Of a DNA stretch of 64,000 bases, positions 50,677 to 60,401 are shown piece after piece. The stretch is taken from positions 1,798,001 to 1,862,000 of the forward strand of contig NZ_LR134269.1 in assembly GCF_900636385.1 (NCBI RefSeq), given 5' to 3'. A program made the translations under genes and the position numbers. The stretch comes from Staphylococcus warneri. Lineage in GTDB: Bacteria; Bacillota; Bacilli; Staphylococcales; Staphylococcaceae. Position 1 is the first letter of the stretch. Each line of letters opens with the position of its first letter. The notes below the pieces were generated by a model, which saw only the letters and a program-made list of their open reading frames with translations, made no database searches and was not told the DNA's origin.

Positions 50677-52048
50677 TAAAGCTTGGGGAGGCAGATTTGA
50701 AGCACAACCAGAAGAATGGGTTGATGAATTTAATGCTTCAATTGATTTCGACCAAAATCTAATCGATCAAGATGTACAAGGCAGTATAGCACATGCTACA
50801 ATGCTCGCTAATCAAAATATTATCAGTCAAGATGAAGCCCGTACAATTATCGAAGGGCTAAAAGCAATTCAAAAAGACGTACATCAAAATAAAATAGCAT
50901 TCAAAGCGTCATTAGAAGATATTCATTTAAATATTGAACATGAACTGATTCAACGTGTTGGCGAAGCTGGAGGTAAACTTCACACAGGAAGAAGTAGAAA
51001 TGACCAAGTAGCTACAGATATGCATTTATATACTAAAGAAGAAGTAAATGGCATTATTGAATTAATTAAATCATTACAACAAACAATACTGTCAATTGCT
51101 AACCAACATGTCGATACGATTATGCCTGGTTATACACACTTGCAACGTGCACAACCTATTTCATTTGCACATCACATTATGACTTACTTTTGGATGTTAG
51201 AACGTGATAAATCACGTTTCCAAGATAGTATGAAAAGAATCGATATCTCCCCTCTTGGTGCAGCAGCATTAAGTGGGACAACACATCCTATTGATCGTCA
51301 TGAAACACAAAAATTACTCAATTTTAGTGCAGTTTATGAAAATAGTTTGGACGCAGTAAGTGACCGTGACTATATTGTTGAAACTTTGCATAATATCTCA
51401 TTAACTATGGTTCATTTATCAAGATTTTCTGAAGAAATTATCTTTTGGTCTACAGATGAAGCTAAATTCATTACTTTATCTGATGCCTTTTCTACAGGCT
51501 CTTCCATCATGCCTCAAAAGAAAAATCCAGATATGGCTGAATTGATTAGAGGTAAAGTTGGACGTACCACAGGACATTTAATGAGTATGTTAGTAACACT
51601 CAAAGGGTTGCCATTAGCTTATAATAAGGATATGCAAGAAGATAAAGAAGGCTTATTTGATGCGATTCATACCATTAAAGGTTCATTAAAAATATTTGAA
51701 GGTATGCTAGATACTATGACGGTAAATACCAATCGTTTAAATGAAACAGTTACTAAAGATTTTTCAAATGCTACTGAATTAGCGGATTATCTAGTAAGTA
51801 AGAACGTTCCATTTAGAACAGCACATGAAATTGTTGGAAAAATCGTCTTAGATTGTATTAATAAGGGTGTTTATTTACTCGATGTACCTTTAGAAGATTA
51901 TCAATCACATCATGAAAGTATCGAAGCTGATATTTATGACTTTTTAAAACCTGAAAATTGTTTAAAACGTCGTAAGAGTTATGGTTCAACAGGTCAAGAT
52001 GCAGTTAAACACCAACTATCAGTTGCACAACAATTAATGAATTCATAA
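50669..52048 (+). CDS. argH: Argininosuccinate lyase
   Basis: 459 residues from the ATG at 50669, the standard length; a longer frame opens 16 codons upstream, inside argG, but [12 protein letters not shown] is the conserved start and GGAGG lies 8 bases before it. The fumarase-superfamily signature [12 protein letters not shown] near residue 278 carries the catalytic Ser, and [10 protein letters not shown] near 108 and YTHLQRAQP near 156 are also present. It splits argininosuccinate to arginine and fumarate. It ends at a terminator. Confidence 0.97.
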   Translation: MSNKAWGGRFEAQPEEWVDEFNASIDFDQNLIDQDVQGSIAHATMLANQNIISQDEARTIIEGLKAIQKDVHQNKIAFKASLEDIHLNIEHELIQRVGEAGGKLHTGRSRNDQVATDMHLYTKEEVNGIIELIKSLQQTILSIANQHVDTIMPGYTHLQRAQPISFAHHIMTYFWMLERDKSRFQDSMKRIDISPLGAAALSGTTHPIDRHETQKLLNFSAVYENSLDAVSDRDYIVETLHNISLTMVHLSRFSEEIIFWSTDEAKFITLSDAFSTGSSIMPQKKNPDMAELIRGKVGRTTGHLMSMLVTLKGLPLAYNKDMQEDKEGLFDAIHTIKGSLKIFEGMLDTMTVNTNRLNETVTKDFSNATELADYLVSKNVPFRTAHEIVGKIVLDCINKGVYLLDVPLEDYQSHHESIEADIYDFLKPENCLKRRKSYGSTGQDAVKHQLSVAQQLMNS

Positions 52049-52055
52049 TATATTT

Positions 52056-52086
52056 TACAAGGAGAGACAAACTGTCTCTCCTTGTT
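52056..52086 (+). terminator. Terminator after argH
   Basis: ACAAGGAGAGACA and TGTCTCTCCTTGT form a 13-bp perfect inverted repeat followed by TTTT. Confidence 0.85.
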
Positions 52087-52211
52087 TTAGTCTCCAATCC
52101 TCACATCTTCCAACATAAACATCAAGACAACTGTTTTAAATTATAATTATATTGCCTATCAACTTATAGTATAATAATCAAGTATTCAAAAATTATTAGA
52201 AAGGGCAATCT

Positions 52212-53150
52212 ATGTTTAAACATCCTAAAATTACTTTATTATCATTATTTTTGATATTTATGTCTTTCATTAGTCTGTTTATTTATACTCACTTCCAAAA
52301 CAGCCGTGTTAAATCCGAACAGTTCAATAACAAAACTAGTCAACATTCAAATTGGCATACCAATCCCACACATGAGAAATTTGTAACAATTGCGCATAGA
52401 GGCGCGAGTGGTTATGCGCCTGAACATACATTTAATGCCTATGATAAAAGTCATTATGATATAGGCGCCTCATACATTGAAATTGATCTGCAAAGAACGA
52501 AAGATGGTCAACTCATAGCGATGCATGATGATTCTGTTGACCGAACAACTAACGGACATGGCAAAGTCAAAGATTTAACACTTGCACAAATTAAAGGTCT
52601 TAACGCCGGTGCACGGTTTAATCAATTACATCCTAAAATGGCTAAACCAGAGTATCAAAATGCCAAAGTACCAACCTTAGATGAAATTCTATCAAGATAT
52701 GGTAAACAAGCTAATTATTATATCGAAACGAAATCACCTAATGTTTACCCAGGAATGGAGGAACAACTTTTACAAACACTTCAAAAGCACGGTTTATTAA
52801 ATAAGAGCTCATTAAACAATGGTCATATTATGATTCAATCCTTTTCTGAAGATAGTCTGTTAAAAGTGCATCACCAAAATAAGCATATTCCATTAGTTAG
52901 ATTATTAAAAAAACACCAATTAGAACAATTGACAGATAAAGATTTAAAATATATCCGAAGTTACGCAACATGTATTAGTCCAGAATATACTGATCTAAAT
53001 GAATCTAACACTGTTTATTTAAAAGATTTAGGTTTTATTATACATCCTTTCACTGTTAATAAAATCTCCGACATGAAACGATTAAATCGTTATGGTATTG
53101 ACGGAGTCTTCACCAACTATGCAGATAAATATAAACATATATCGCATTAA
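52212..53150 (+). CDS. Glycerophosphodiester phosphodiesterase, membrane-anchored paralogue
   Basis: 312 residues. The N-terminal helix (about 9-27) has a basic start but no signal-peptidase site or lipobox, so it is probably a membrane anchor with the enzyme outside. The GDPD domain (about 57-312) has HRGASGYAPEHTF, YIEIDLQRTKDG and MHDDSVDRTTNGHG, which supply the His and acidic/Ca2+ residues. It hydrolyses glycerophosphodiesters to glycerol 3-phosphate and an alcohol. AAAGGG precedes the ATG at 52212. It is followed 198 bases later by a closely related gene in the same direction. Confidence 0.9.
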   Translation: MFKHPKITLLSLFLIFMSFISLFIYTHFQNSRVKSEQFNNKTSQHSNWHTNPTHEKFVTIAHRGASGYAPEHTFNAYDKSHYDIGASYIEIDLQRTKDGQLIAMHDDSVDRTTNGHGKVKDLTLAQIKGLNAGARFNQLHPKMAKPEYQNAKVPTLDEILSRYGKQANYYIETKSPNVYPGMEEQLLQTLQKHGLLNKSSLNNGHIMIQSFSEDSLLKVHHQNKHIPLVRLLKKHQLEQLTDKDLKYIRSYATCISPEYTDLNESNTVYLKDLGFIIHPFTVNKISDMKRLNRYGIDGVFTNYADKYKHISH

Positions 53151-53348
53151 GCTAATTTCAAACTTCATAGCAAAACTATTAATATTTTTAAAACTTCAAC
53201 TATGTAAAAAGTTTGTTAATTATTAATATATTTTGAATTGAATATTAAGTCTTTGAGAGTTATTTAATTATTCAGTAAATTCTATTTCTCATATTTAAAA
53301 ATATTGCCATGATAGTAGTAACACTCAAATTGAAAGGATGTTATTACT

Positions 53349-54323
53349 TTGAAATTAAATAAATGGGTATCTGTCGGAGTTGCAACAATCACTTTATCTA
53401 TGCTAAGTGTCAGTACACCAGCACTTGCAAGCGGAGATGGTCAATCTACTCAAACTTCAGATTCATCTCAAAATCAAACTCAAGCTCAAACACCTAATCA
53501 TACTAATCAAAGTCATTCACAATGGCAGAAAAATTTAACTGGTGAAGCTCACACGACTATTGCTCATAGAGGAGCGAGTGGTTATGCGCCTGAACATACA
53601 TTTAATGCCTATGATAAAAGTCATAATGAATTAGGTGCATCATACATAGAAATTGATTTACAAAGAACGAAAGATGGTCACCTCGTTGCTATGCACGATG
53701 AAACCGTTAATCGTACTACTAATGGTCATGGACGAGTAGAAGATTATACCTTAGCAGAATTAAAGAAACTCGATGCCGGTAGTTGGTTTAATAAGCAACA
53801 TCCAGACCTAGCTCAATCTGAATATAACAATGCAAAGGTCCCTACTTTGGATGAGATCTTAAGTCGTTACGGTAAAAATGCTAATTATTATATCGAAACA
53901 AAATCTCCTGATGTTTATCCAGGTATGGAAAATCAATTAATTCAAAGTTTAAACAAACACGGTATGTTGACAAATCAATCACTCAAAAATGGTCATGTCA
54001 TTGTTCAATCCTTTTCTGAACCTAGTTTACAAAAAATGAAACAATTAAATCCTAATATTCCTTTAATCCGTTTATTAGATAAAGGCGAGTTGCCATTCCA
54101 AAGTGAATCAGACTTAAAACGTATTAAGTCTTATGCAGTTGGTGTAGGTCCTGAATATACAGATTTAAATGAAAAAAATACTAAGCATTTAAAAGATTTA
54201 GGATTCCTTATACATCCATTTACTGTTAATGAAGAAGCAGATATGCAACGTTTAAATAACTATGGTGTTGATGGTGTATTCACTAACTACGCAGATAAGT
54301 ACAAAAATTTAAACCAAAAATAG
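53349..54323 (+). CDS. glpQ: Glycerophosphodiester phosphodiesterase GlpQ, secreted
   Basis: 324 residues starting at a TTG (53349) with AAAGGATG about 10 bases upstream. A classical signal peptide ends at A-L-A-S (cleavage after about residue 27), followed by a Gln/Ser/Thr/Asn-rich linker of about 30 residues and the GDPD domain (about 70-324) with HRGASGYAPEHTF, EIDLQRTKDG and MHDETVNRTTNGHG. It should be secreted, releasing glycerol 3-phosphate from lipid head groups or teichoic-acid-derived substrates. It is closely related throughout the domain to the preceding gene. The cleavable signal makes it the more GlpQ-like of the two. Confidence 0.92.
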   Translation: MKLNKWVSVGVATITLSMLSVSTPALASGDGQSTQTSDSSQNQTQAQTPNHTNQSHSQWQKNLTGEAHTTIAHRGASGYAPEHTFNAYDKSHNELGASYIEIDLQRTKDGHLVAMHDETVNRTTNGHGRVEDYTLAELKKLDAGSWFNKQHPDLAQSEYNNAKVPTLDEILSRYGKNANYYIETKSPDVYPGMENQLIQSLNKHGMLTNQSLKNGHVIVQSFSEPSLQKMKQLNPNIPLIRLLDKGELPFQSESDLKRIKSYAVGVGPEYTDLNEKNTKHLKDLGFLIHPFTVNEEADMQRLNNYGVDGVFTNYADKYKNLNQK

Positions 54324-54390
54324 CAATAATTATAAATCATTGTGTATACTAACGATAGATTTATATTTAATTTAAGGATTGTGAAAAAAA

Positions 54391-54684
54391 ATGGCAACAT
54401 CCGAAGATACACTCAATCGTTTTATGAAATACATTGACGATGACCATATTACGACTCGTAAAATGATGGGAGAATATATCATTTACTTTGATAAAACTGT
54501 GGTTGGTGGCTTATACGACAATCGTCTATTGATTAAATCTACACCTTCCTCATCAGAAATATTGAAAGATTGTAAAGTGATTTCTCCTTATCCCAATGCC
54601 AAGCAAATGATTCACTATCCAAATATTGAAGATAGTGAAACTATATTAAAAGTCGTAAAGCAAGTAAAAAATGATTTAAATTAA
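54391..54684 (+). CDS. TfoX N-terminal domain family protein
   Basis: 97 residues consisting of one TfoX_N domain, with the characteristic TTRKMMGEYIIYFD stretch near residues 21-34 and FDKTVVGGLYDNRLLIK after it. Stand-alone TfoX_N proteins are common in Firmicutes and lack the C-terminal half of the competence regulator TfoX/Sxy; their function is unknown. AAGGATTG is about 9-10 bases upstream of the ATG at 54391. It follows glpQ by 67 bases and ends at a strong terminator. Confidence 0.8.
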   Translation: MATSEDTLNRFMKYIDDDHITTRKMMGEYIIYFDKTVVGGLYDNRLLIKSTPSSSEILKDCKVISPYPNAKQMIHYPNIEDSETILKVVKQVKNDLN

Positions 54685-54687
54685 ACG

Positions 54688-54728
54688 ACAAAAAACATTC
54701 ACTCAATAATTATTGAGTGAATGTTTTT
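54688..54728. terminator. Bidirectional terminator between tfoX-like gene and gudB
   Basis: A perfect inverted repeat of about 18 bp (54691-54708 and 54710-54727) with A and T flanks. Confidence 0.88.
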
Positions 54729-54770
54729 CTTATATATATAAATGGGTTTAACCAATATTTATAAAGGTTA

Positions 54771-56015
54771 TTATGCCCATCCACGATATCTAGCTGCTTC
54801 TGCTGTACGTTTAATACCAACAATATATGCTGCTAAACGCATATCGATTTTTCTGTTTTGTGATAATTCATAAATAGTATCAAAAGCAGTAATTAATTTT
54901 TCGCGTAGTTTTTCATTAACTTCTTCTTCAGTCCAGTAATAACCTTGATTGTTTTGAACCCATTCGAAGTATGATACTGTTACGCCTCCTGCACTAGCTA
55001 AAACATCGGGTACTAATAAGATGCCACGTTCAGTTAAAATACGTGTTGCTTCTGGTGTAGTTGGTCCGTTTGCAGCTTCTACCACAATACTTGCTTTGAT
55101 ATCATTAGCATTTTCTTCAGTAATTTGGTTTGAAATCGCCGCTGGAACTAAGATATCACAGTCTAATTCAAATAATTCTTTATTTGAGATTGTCTCTTCG
55201 AATAAGTTTGTTACAGTACCAAAGCTATCTCTTCTATCTAATAAATAGTCAATATCTAAACCATTAGGGTCATGTAAAGCACCGTAAGCATCTGAAATAC
55301 CAACTACTTTAGCACCTAAATCATATAAGAATTTAGCTAAGAAACTACCTGCGTTACCAAATCCTTGGATAACAACTTTAGCATCTTTAAGATCCATGCC
55401 TTTACGTTTAGCTGCTTGTTCAATTGCAATAACAACACCTAGTGCAGTTGAACGGTCACGTCCTTGTGATCCACCAAGTACAATTGGTTTACCAGTGATA
55501 AATCCTGGAGAATTGAATTTATCTAATGCACTGTATTCATCCATCATCCAAGCCATGATTTGTGAGTTAGTAAATACGTCTGGTGCTGGAATATCTTTGT
55601 TAGGTCCTACGAATTGTGAAATCGCTCTAACATATCCACGAGATAAACGTTCTACTTCATGGATACTCATTTGACGAGGGTCACAAACGATACCACCTTT
55701 ACCACCACCGTATGGTAAATTGACAATGCCGCATTTTAATGTCATCCACATTGATAATGCTTTAACTTCTTCTTCGTCAACATCTGGGTGGAAACGCACG
55801 CCCCCTTTTGTTGGACCTACTGCATCATTATGCTGTGCACGATAGCCAGTGAATGTTTGAACTGTACCATCATCCATACGCACTGGAATACGTACTTGTA
55901 AAAATCTTAGTGGTTCTTTGATTAGGTCGTACATACCATCATCAAAGCCCAATTTATGCAAAGCTTCTTTAATAATTCCTTGAGTAGAAGTCACTAAATT
56001 ATTATTCTCAGTCAT
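54771..56015 (-). CDS. gudB: NAD-dependent glutamate dehydrogenase
   Basis: 414 residues. The catalytic Lys lies in LPYGGGKGGI near residue 110, the substrate motif is GPTKGGVRFH near 69, and the Rossmann motif GFGNAGSFLA is near 218. It deaminates glutamate to 2-oxoglutarate and ammonia, feeding proline, arginine and ornithine carbon into the TCA cycle. It follows rocD by 108 bases, but has its own extended -10 promoter and a full-consensus cre site. AAGGATC precedes the ATG at 56015. Confidence 0.96.
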   Translation of the reverse strand: MTENNNLVTSTQGIIKEALHKLGFDDGMYDLIKEPLRFLQVRIPVRMDDGTVQTFTGYRAQHNDAVGPTKGGVRFHPDVDEEEVKALSMWMTLKCGIVNLPYGGGKGGIVCDPRQMSIHEVERLSRGYVRAISQFVGPNKDIPAPDVFTNSQIMAWMMDEYSALDKFNSPGFITGKPIVLGGSQGRDRSTALGVVIAIEQAAKRKGMDLKDAKVVIQGFGNAGSFLAKFLYDLGAKVVGISDAYGALHDPNGLDIDYLLDRRDSFGTVTNLFEETISNKELFELDCDILVPAAISNQITEENANDIKASIVVEAANGPTTPEATRILTERGILLVPDVLASAGGVTVSYFEWVQNNQGYYWTEEEVNEKLREKLITAFDTIYELSQNRKIDMRLAAYIVGIKRTAEAARYRGWA

Positions 56016-56041
56016 GATCCTTTTCGCCTCTTTTTAACTAA

Positions 56042-56067
56042 TGATTTCGCTTTCATTTATTATTGTA
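56042..56067 (-). promoter_or_regulatory. gudB promoter with CcpA cre site
   Basis: On the minus strand ATGAAAGCGAAATCA (56042-56056) fits the cre consensus WTGNAANCGNWNNCW at every position. Just upstream TG-T-TACAAT (TACAAT at 56062-56067) is an extended -10, so cre covers the predicted start point. CcpA should repress glutamate catabolism while glucose is present. Confidence 0.75.
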
Positions 56068-56123
56068 ACACAACTTTATCCTTTTTAAAGGGGTTGCAAA
56101 ATGATTGTTACAACTTTTTGAAC

Positions 56124-57314
56124 TTATTTAAATACTTGTTTAATTTTTTCAATTGCAAGGTCTAATTCTTCTTTAGTAATGACTAGTGGTGGTGCGAATC
56201 GAATTACTGTATCATGTGTTTCTTTACATAATAAACCTAATTCTTTTAATGATTCACAGTATGGTCTTGCATTTTCAGTCAATTCAATTCCGATGAATAA
56301 GCCACGACCACGTACTTCTTTAATAGAAGGATGTTCAATTTTTTGTAATTCAGATTTGAAGTATTCACCTAATTCTAATGAACGACCAGGTAAGTCTTCA
56401 TCTACAATAACATCTAGAGCAGCTAATGATACTGCACAAGCTAATGGATTACCGCCAAATGTAGAACCATGTGAACCCGGTGTAAATACATCTAAAACTT
56501 CTTTATCAGCTAAGACAACTGAAATTGGCAGTACGCCACCGCCAAGTGCTTTACCTAAAATGTATACATCTGGTTTAACATTATCCCAATCAGTCGCGAA
56601 TAACTTACCTGAACGGCCTAACCCTGCTTGTATTTCATCAGCTATAAATAAAATATTATGTTCATCACATAATTCTCTAATTGCTTTCAAATAACCTTCT
56701 GGTGGCACATTAATACCAGCCTCACCTTGAATGGGTTCCACTAAGATAGCTGCAGTATTATCAGTAATGGCTGCTTTTAATTTTTCTACATCACCAAAAT
56801 CAATTTTACGGAAACCATCTAATAATGGACCGTATCCTCTTTGATATTCGGCTTCAGATGATAATGACACTGGCGCCATTGTACGACCATGGAAGTTACC
56901 ATTGAAAGCAATGATTTCTGCTTTATTCGGTTCGATACCTTTCACATCATAAGCCCAACGACGTGCTGCTTTTAATGCTGTTTCAACAGCTTCTGCACCA
57001 GTATTCATTGGTAATGCTTTATCTTTTCCAGATAATTCACAAATCTTCTTGTACCATTCACCTAAATTATCGCTATGGAAAGCACGTGATACTAAAGTTA
57101 CTTTTTCTGCTTGTTCTTTAAGTGCTTGAATAATTTTAGGATGTCTATGGCCTTGGTTTACTGCTGAATATGCAGATAACATATCCATGTATTTATTACC
57201 TTCCGGATCAGTCACCCATACACCTTTTGCTTCTGCAATGACAATTGGAAGCGGTACATAGTTATGTGCTCCATAGTGATTTGTTAATTCAATAATTTGT
57301 TCTGACTTAGTCAT
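56124..57314 (-). CDS. rocD: Ornithine aminotransferase
   Basis: 396 residues, class III PLP aminotransferase. The PLP Lys is in [17 protein letters not shown] near residue 255, the Asp in [14 protein letters not shown] near 226, and [15 protein letters not shown] near 105 binds the cofactor phosphate. It moves the delta-amino group of ornithine to 2-oxoglutarate, giving glutamate semialdehyde and glutamate, and the glutamate is the substrate of GudB encoded next. AAAGGGGAG is upstream of the ATG at 57314. Confidence 0.95.
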   Translation of the reverse strand: MTKSEQIIELTNHYGAHNYVPLPIVIAEAKGVWVTDPEGNKYMDMLSAYSAVNQGHRHPKIIQALKEQAEKVTLVSRAFHSDNLGEWYKKICELSGKDKALPMNTGAEAVETALKAARRWAYDVKGIEPNKAEIIAFNGNFHGRTMAPVSLSSEAEYQRGYGPLLDGFRKIDFGDVEKLKAAITDNTAAILVEPIQGEAGINVPPEGYLKAIRELCDEHNILFIADEIQAGLGRSGKLFATDWDNVKPDVYILGKALGGGVLPISVVLADKEVLDVFTPGSHGSTFGGNPLACAVSLAALDVIVDEDLPGRSLELGEYFKSELQKIEHPSIKEVRGRGLFIGIELTENARPYCESLKELGLLCKETHDTVIRFAPPLVITKEELDLAIEKIKQVFK

Positions 57315-57484
57315 AATATCTCCCCTTTGTTGAATAAATACTAAAGCTAGTTACCAATATCATAACTGATTTCTAGTGGCTCTCAAACAAATTACATTAA
57401 TATATTTCTAAATTTTCTAATTTTATTAAAATTGCAATTTTTCTATCTCTTATTACAACACCTATTACTTAAAATTCTATGTTT

Positions 57485-57498
57485 TGAAAGCCCTTACA
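57485..57498 (-). promoter_or_regulatory. Degenerate cre site candidate upstream of rocD
   Basis: TGTAAGGGCTTTCA on the minus strand is a dyad matching cre except that the central C of CG is G. It is about 170 bases upstream of rocD. The rest of the 378-base gap (57315-57692) is AT-rich, with the terminator at 57641-57687 and no gene visible. Confidence 0.4.
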
Positions 57499-57640
57499 AA
57501 TATAATGACACATGCCCACTATGTTGTACAAGTAAAAGTTTAAAAATTCGTCATAATATATCTTTTGGTACTTCAAAAACCTTATAATGACAGCCATTAT
57601 TAATTTTAAAATTCATCAAAAATTCTATAAAAGCCTATGT

Positions 57641-57687
57641 AAAAAGCTAGAAAATAATCATCGGTAACTGATATTTTCTAGCTTTAA
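57641..57687 (-). terminator. Hairpin between the oxidoreductase stop and the rocD upstream region
   Basis: A 14-bp perfect inverted repeat (57643-57656 and 57672-57685); on the minus strand it follows the oxidoreductase stop directly. Confidence 0.75.
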
Positions 57688-57692
57688 TTATA

Positions 57693-58820
57693 TTATTGAT
57701 CTTTTCTAGGTAAAGGATAAAAACCATTATTAAATTGTTGCCATAATTTAGGCGGTAAATCATGATTATCTTCACGTTCTGGATCAAAATAACTTATAAT
57801 TTCAGATTCTCTACCTTCTTTTATCTTACCGACAAAATCATAATCTAGTAGTATCTCGCGCCCTAAAGCCACTAATTCTACGCCAACATCTTCAACTGCA
57901 TTTAATGCATCATCTGCAGTAAATACTGAGCCTATACCGATTAATGGCATACGCCCGTTAATCCATTTATGAATCAGTTCTAATCTATTTTGTCCTTCAT
58001 ACTGTCCTTCACGTGTTTTAGAATAAATATCCATAATTGATACATGAATATAATCTATATCTTTTTTAGTAATTGCATTAACCAATTCTTCAGTTATATC
58101 CATCGTAATACCTGGAGATTCCGCTTCTTCTGGAGATAAACGATATCCAACAATGAAATCATCAGATGCAAATTCTTTTTTCGCTTTAAGTACTTCATCA
58201 ATGACTGCCATTGGGAATTTCAAATTCTCAGCCCATACATCGTTTCTTCTATTATAATATGGTGAAACAAATTGATGGATTAAATAATGGTTAGCACCAT
58301 GAATTTCAACACCATCAAACCCTGCTTCTATAACGCGTCGTGTTGCCTCACCGAAATCTTTAATCGTTTGTTCAATTTCTTCTGACGTCATTTCTCTTGC
58401 ATCATGTTCTTGTTTTTGACCGAAACTTTTTAATGAAATGGGACTTGGAGCAGCTACATCACCATTGGGAGTCAATTCAGGTAATGCTTGAGCCCCACCA
58501 TGATGAATTTGAACTAGTGCTTTGGCACCATTTTTCTTCATTGATTGTGCAAGTTTTTTAAGTCCTTCCATGTCTGAATCATGCGCTACAGATGGCTGTC
58601 CAGGAAATGCCTTACCAAGATCGCTCACATTACTTGCTGCATTAATCGCTAATCCAACATCTTTCGCACGTTTTTCTATATATGTTAATTCGACATCTGA
58701 AATTGTGCCATCATCATTAGATGAAATGTGTGTTAAAGGTGCTAAAACAAACCTATTTTTTAATTCAACGCCGTTTGGCAATGTCACACTGTCAAATAAT
58801 GAATTATATTTGTTATTCAT
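57693..58820 (-). CDS. NADH-dependent flavin oxidoreductase (old yellow enzyme family)
   Basis: 375 residues, a single TIM barrel binding FMN. LAPLTHISSND near the N-terminus, QIHHGGAQA near 102, the active-site pair in EIHGANHYLIHQF near 173-185 and YYNRRNDVWAEN after it are diagnostic. Such enzymes reduce activated double bonds of enones or nitro compounds; the physiological substrate is unknown. It is monocistronic. An AGGTAGAG-type site precedes the ATG at 58820. Confidence 0.88.
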   Translation of the reverse strand: MNNKYNSLFDSVTLPNGVELKNRFVLAPLTHISSNDDGTISDVELTYIEKRAKDVGLAINAASNVSDLGKAFPGQPSVAHDSDMEGLKKLAQSMKKNGAKALVQIHHGGAQALPELTPNGDVAAPSPISLKSFGQKQEHDAREMTSEEIEQTIKDFGEATRRVIEAGFDGVEIHGANHYLIHQFVSPYYNRRNDVWAENLKFPMAVIDEVLKAKKEFASDDFIVGYRLSPEEAESPGITMDITEELVNAITKKDIDYIHVSIMDIYSKTREGQYEGQNRLELIHKWINGRMPLIGIGSVFTADDALNAVEDVGVELVALGREILLDYDFVGKIKEGRESEIISYFDPEREDNHDLPPKLWQQFNNGFYPLPRKDQ

Positions 58821-58971
58821 AACTCTACCTCCAGATTAATAATAATGGAGACTATAACACGAAAAAATCTTATGCTCTATTAATTTGCTTATACATGTTT
58901 TTAAATGAATGATGATTAAACTTATTAATATGTTTTCTATAAGATGTATATTTGTTAAATTTTATCAAAAT

Positions 58972-59012
58972 AAAAACGATAATATCCATCACAAAATAGA
59001 TACTATCGTTTT
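58972..59012 (-). terminator. Terminator after the S1-domain gene
   Basis: AAAACGATA..TATCGTTTT inverted repeat (arms about 58973-58986 and 58998-59012, with mismatches inside), about 50 bases after the stop. Confidence 0.7.
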
Positions 59013-59063
59013 AAATCATCCCTATATTCTTTGTATAAATATAACGAATATAATTACGTCACT

Positions 59064-59444
59064 TTATTCTTGACGTATAGTACGTTTAGACCGTTTGATC
59101 CAGACCGGCAAGCGTTCTTCAAGTGTTTGAAACCCATACTTTTCTGTTTCTTTTATTTCATCTAGCACCGACTGTTTTTCTTTCTTACGTTCATAATTTT
59201 TAAAGTAATCATTATCTTTTAAAGACAAGTTGAGTTTACCTTCTTCATCAATCGATAAAATCTTAGCTTTTACCACTTGTCCTTCAGATAGAAATTTCTT
59301 CAAGTTATGGACATAATCATCCATGATTTCAGAAATATGGATAAGTCCTTCAGTATGGTCAGGGGCCTCAACAAATGCGCCATACGGTTGAATACCAGTC
59401 ACACGTACCTTAATATGTTGACCTTCTTTGTAGTGATTATTCAA
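59064..59444 (-). CDS. S1 RNA-binding domain protein (general stress protein 13/YugI type)
   Basis: 126 residues. One S1 (OB-fold) domain covers about 6-78, with VRVTGIQPYGAFVEAPDHTEGLIHISEI and KAKILSIDEEGKLNLSLKD, followed by a Lys/Glu-rich tail of about 48 residues ending in WIKRSKRTIRQE. Homologues (YugI, CvfD) are ribosome-associated post-transcriptional regulators. AAGGGGTTATC precedes the ATG at 59444. It is monocistronic. The 298 bases up to ppiB hold only the ppiB terminator and AT-rich promoter sequence. Confidence 0.85.
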   Translation of the reverse strand: MNNHYKEGQHIKVRVTGIQPYGAFVEAPDHTEGLIHISEIMDDYVHNLKKFLSEGQVVKAKILSIDEEGKLNLSLKDNDYFKNYERKKEKQSVLDEIKETEKYGFQTLEERLPVWIKRSKRTIRQE

Positions 59445-59633
59445 CTTGATAACCCCTTATTTCGTTTTTCTTAACACTATTATCATAGCATAAAATAAAT
59501 TAATGGACTAACTATAACGTTGAATTTTTTGAATTATTTTGAAATAGACTCTCTGAAACAATTTTCATCCTTATGATGATTATAATAAATTTTTGATAAA
59601 CTGTTGCACACTTCTATGATGTCAAACATACAA

Positions 59634-59676
59634 AAACTTCACAATTAAAGTGTGATTTTACTTTAACGTGAAGTTT
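59634..59676 (-). terminator. Terminator after ppiB
   Basis: A 16-17 bp inverted repeat with one mismatch (59634-59650 and 59661-59675), followed on the minus strand by TTTTTG. Confidence 0.8.
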
Positions 59677-59742
59677 CTAATCTAGTTTTAATTGAAATTA
59701 TCATAATTACATTTGACGAATCGTGAAATGCTAACAGTCACC

Positions 59743-60336
59743 TTATTCGGTAACATCAATAGATTCGATTACTACATCATGTACAGGTTTATCTTGAGGT
59801 CCAACTTTCGTATTTGCAATGTCTTCTAATGTTGTTTCACCTTCAACAATTTGACCAAATACAGTATGTTTTTGATCTAACCAAGGCGTACCTCCGTTTT
59901 CGCCATATGCTTTGACGATTGGTTCTGGCCAACCACCATCAGCTAATTGACTTAGCATATTTTGTGGTACTTCTTTCATTTGAACAATAAAAAATTGTGA
60001 ACCGTTTGTATTTGGACCAGCATTAGCCATAGATAGTGCACCGTATAAATTAAATGCTTCTAATGAAAATTCATCTTCGAATGCACCACCATAAATACTT
60101 TCACCACCCATACCAGTTGCAGTTGGATCGCCACCTTGCACCATAAAGTCATTGATGACGCGGTGGAAAGTTACACCATCATAGTAACCATTTTTAGCAT
60201 GTGTAACAAAGTTTTCAACTGTTTTAGGTGCAATGTTAGGGAATAACTTAAATGTCATGTCACCTTTATTTGTATGTATTACAACTTTAATTTCATCTTC
60301 TTGTATCTCTTTATTTAACTGCGGATAGTTCGTCAT
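59743..60336 (-). CDS. ppiB: Cyclophilin-type peptidyl-prolyl isomerase
   Basis: 197 residues without a signal peptide, hence cytoplasmic. The cyclophilin core has [19 protein letters not shown] (catalytic Arg and Phe, near residues 57-75), GSQFFIVQ near 112 and [10 protein letters not shown] near 158. It speeds proline cis-trans isomerisation; in S. aureus PpiB affects nuclease and haemolysin activity. It is monocistronic and divergent from kapB, with 65 bases between the two genes. A GGAG site precedes the ATG at 60336. Confidence 0.94.
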   Translation of the reverse strand: MTNYPQLNKEIQEDEIKVVIHTNKGDMTFKLFPNIAPKTVENFVTHAKNGYYDGVTFHRVINDFMVQGGDPTATGMGGESIYGGAFEDEFSLEAFNLYGALSMANAGPNTNGSQFFIVQMKEVPQNMLSQLADGGWPEPIVKAYGENGGTPWLDQKHTVFGQIVEGETTLEDIANTKVGPQDKPVHDVVIESIDVTE

Positions 60337-60401
60337 TAAAATTCTCCATTCATGTTATGATATACGTATATATTAACACATTTGAAAGGAAGTAATATAG
60401 C

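Noticed and set aside
56179..56694. Open frame of 171 codons on the plus strand opposite rocD
   Set aside because: It lies wholly within rocD, has no ribosome site and resembles no protein family I know.
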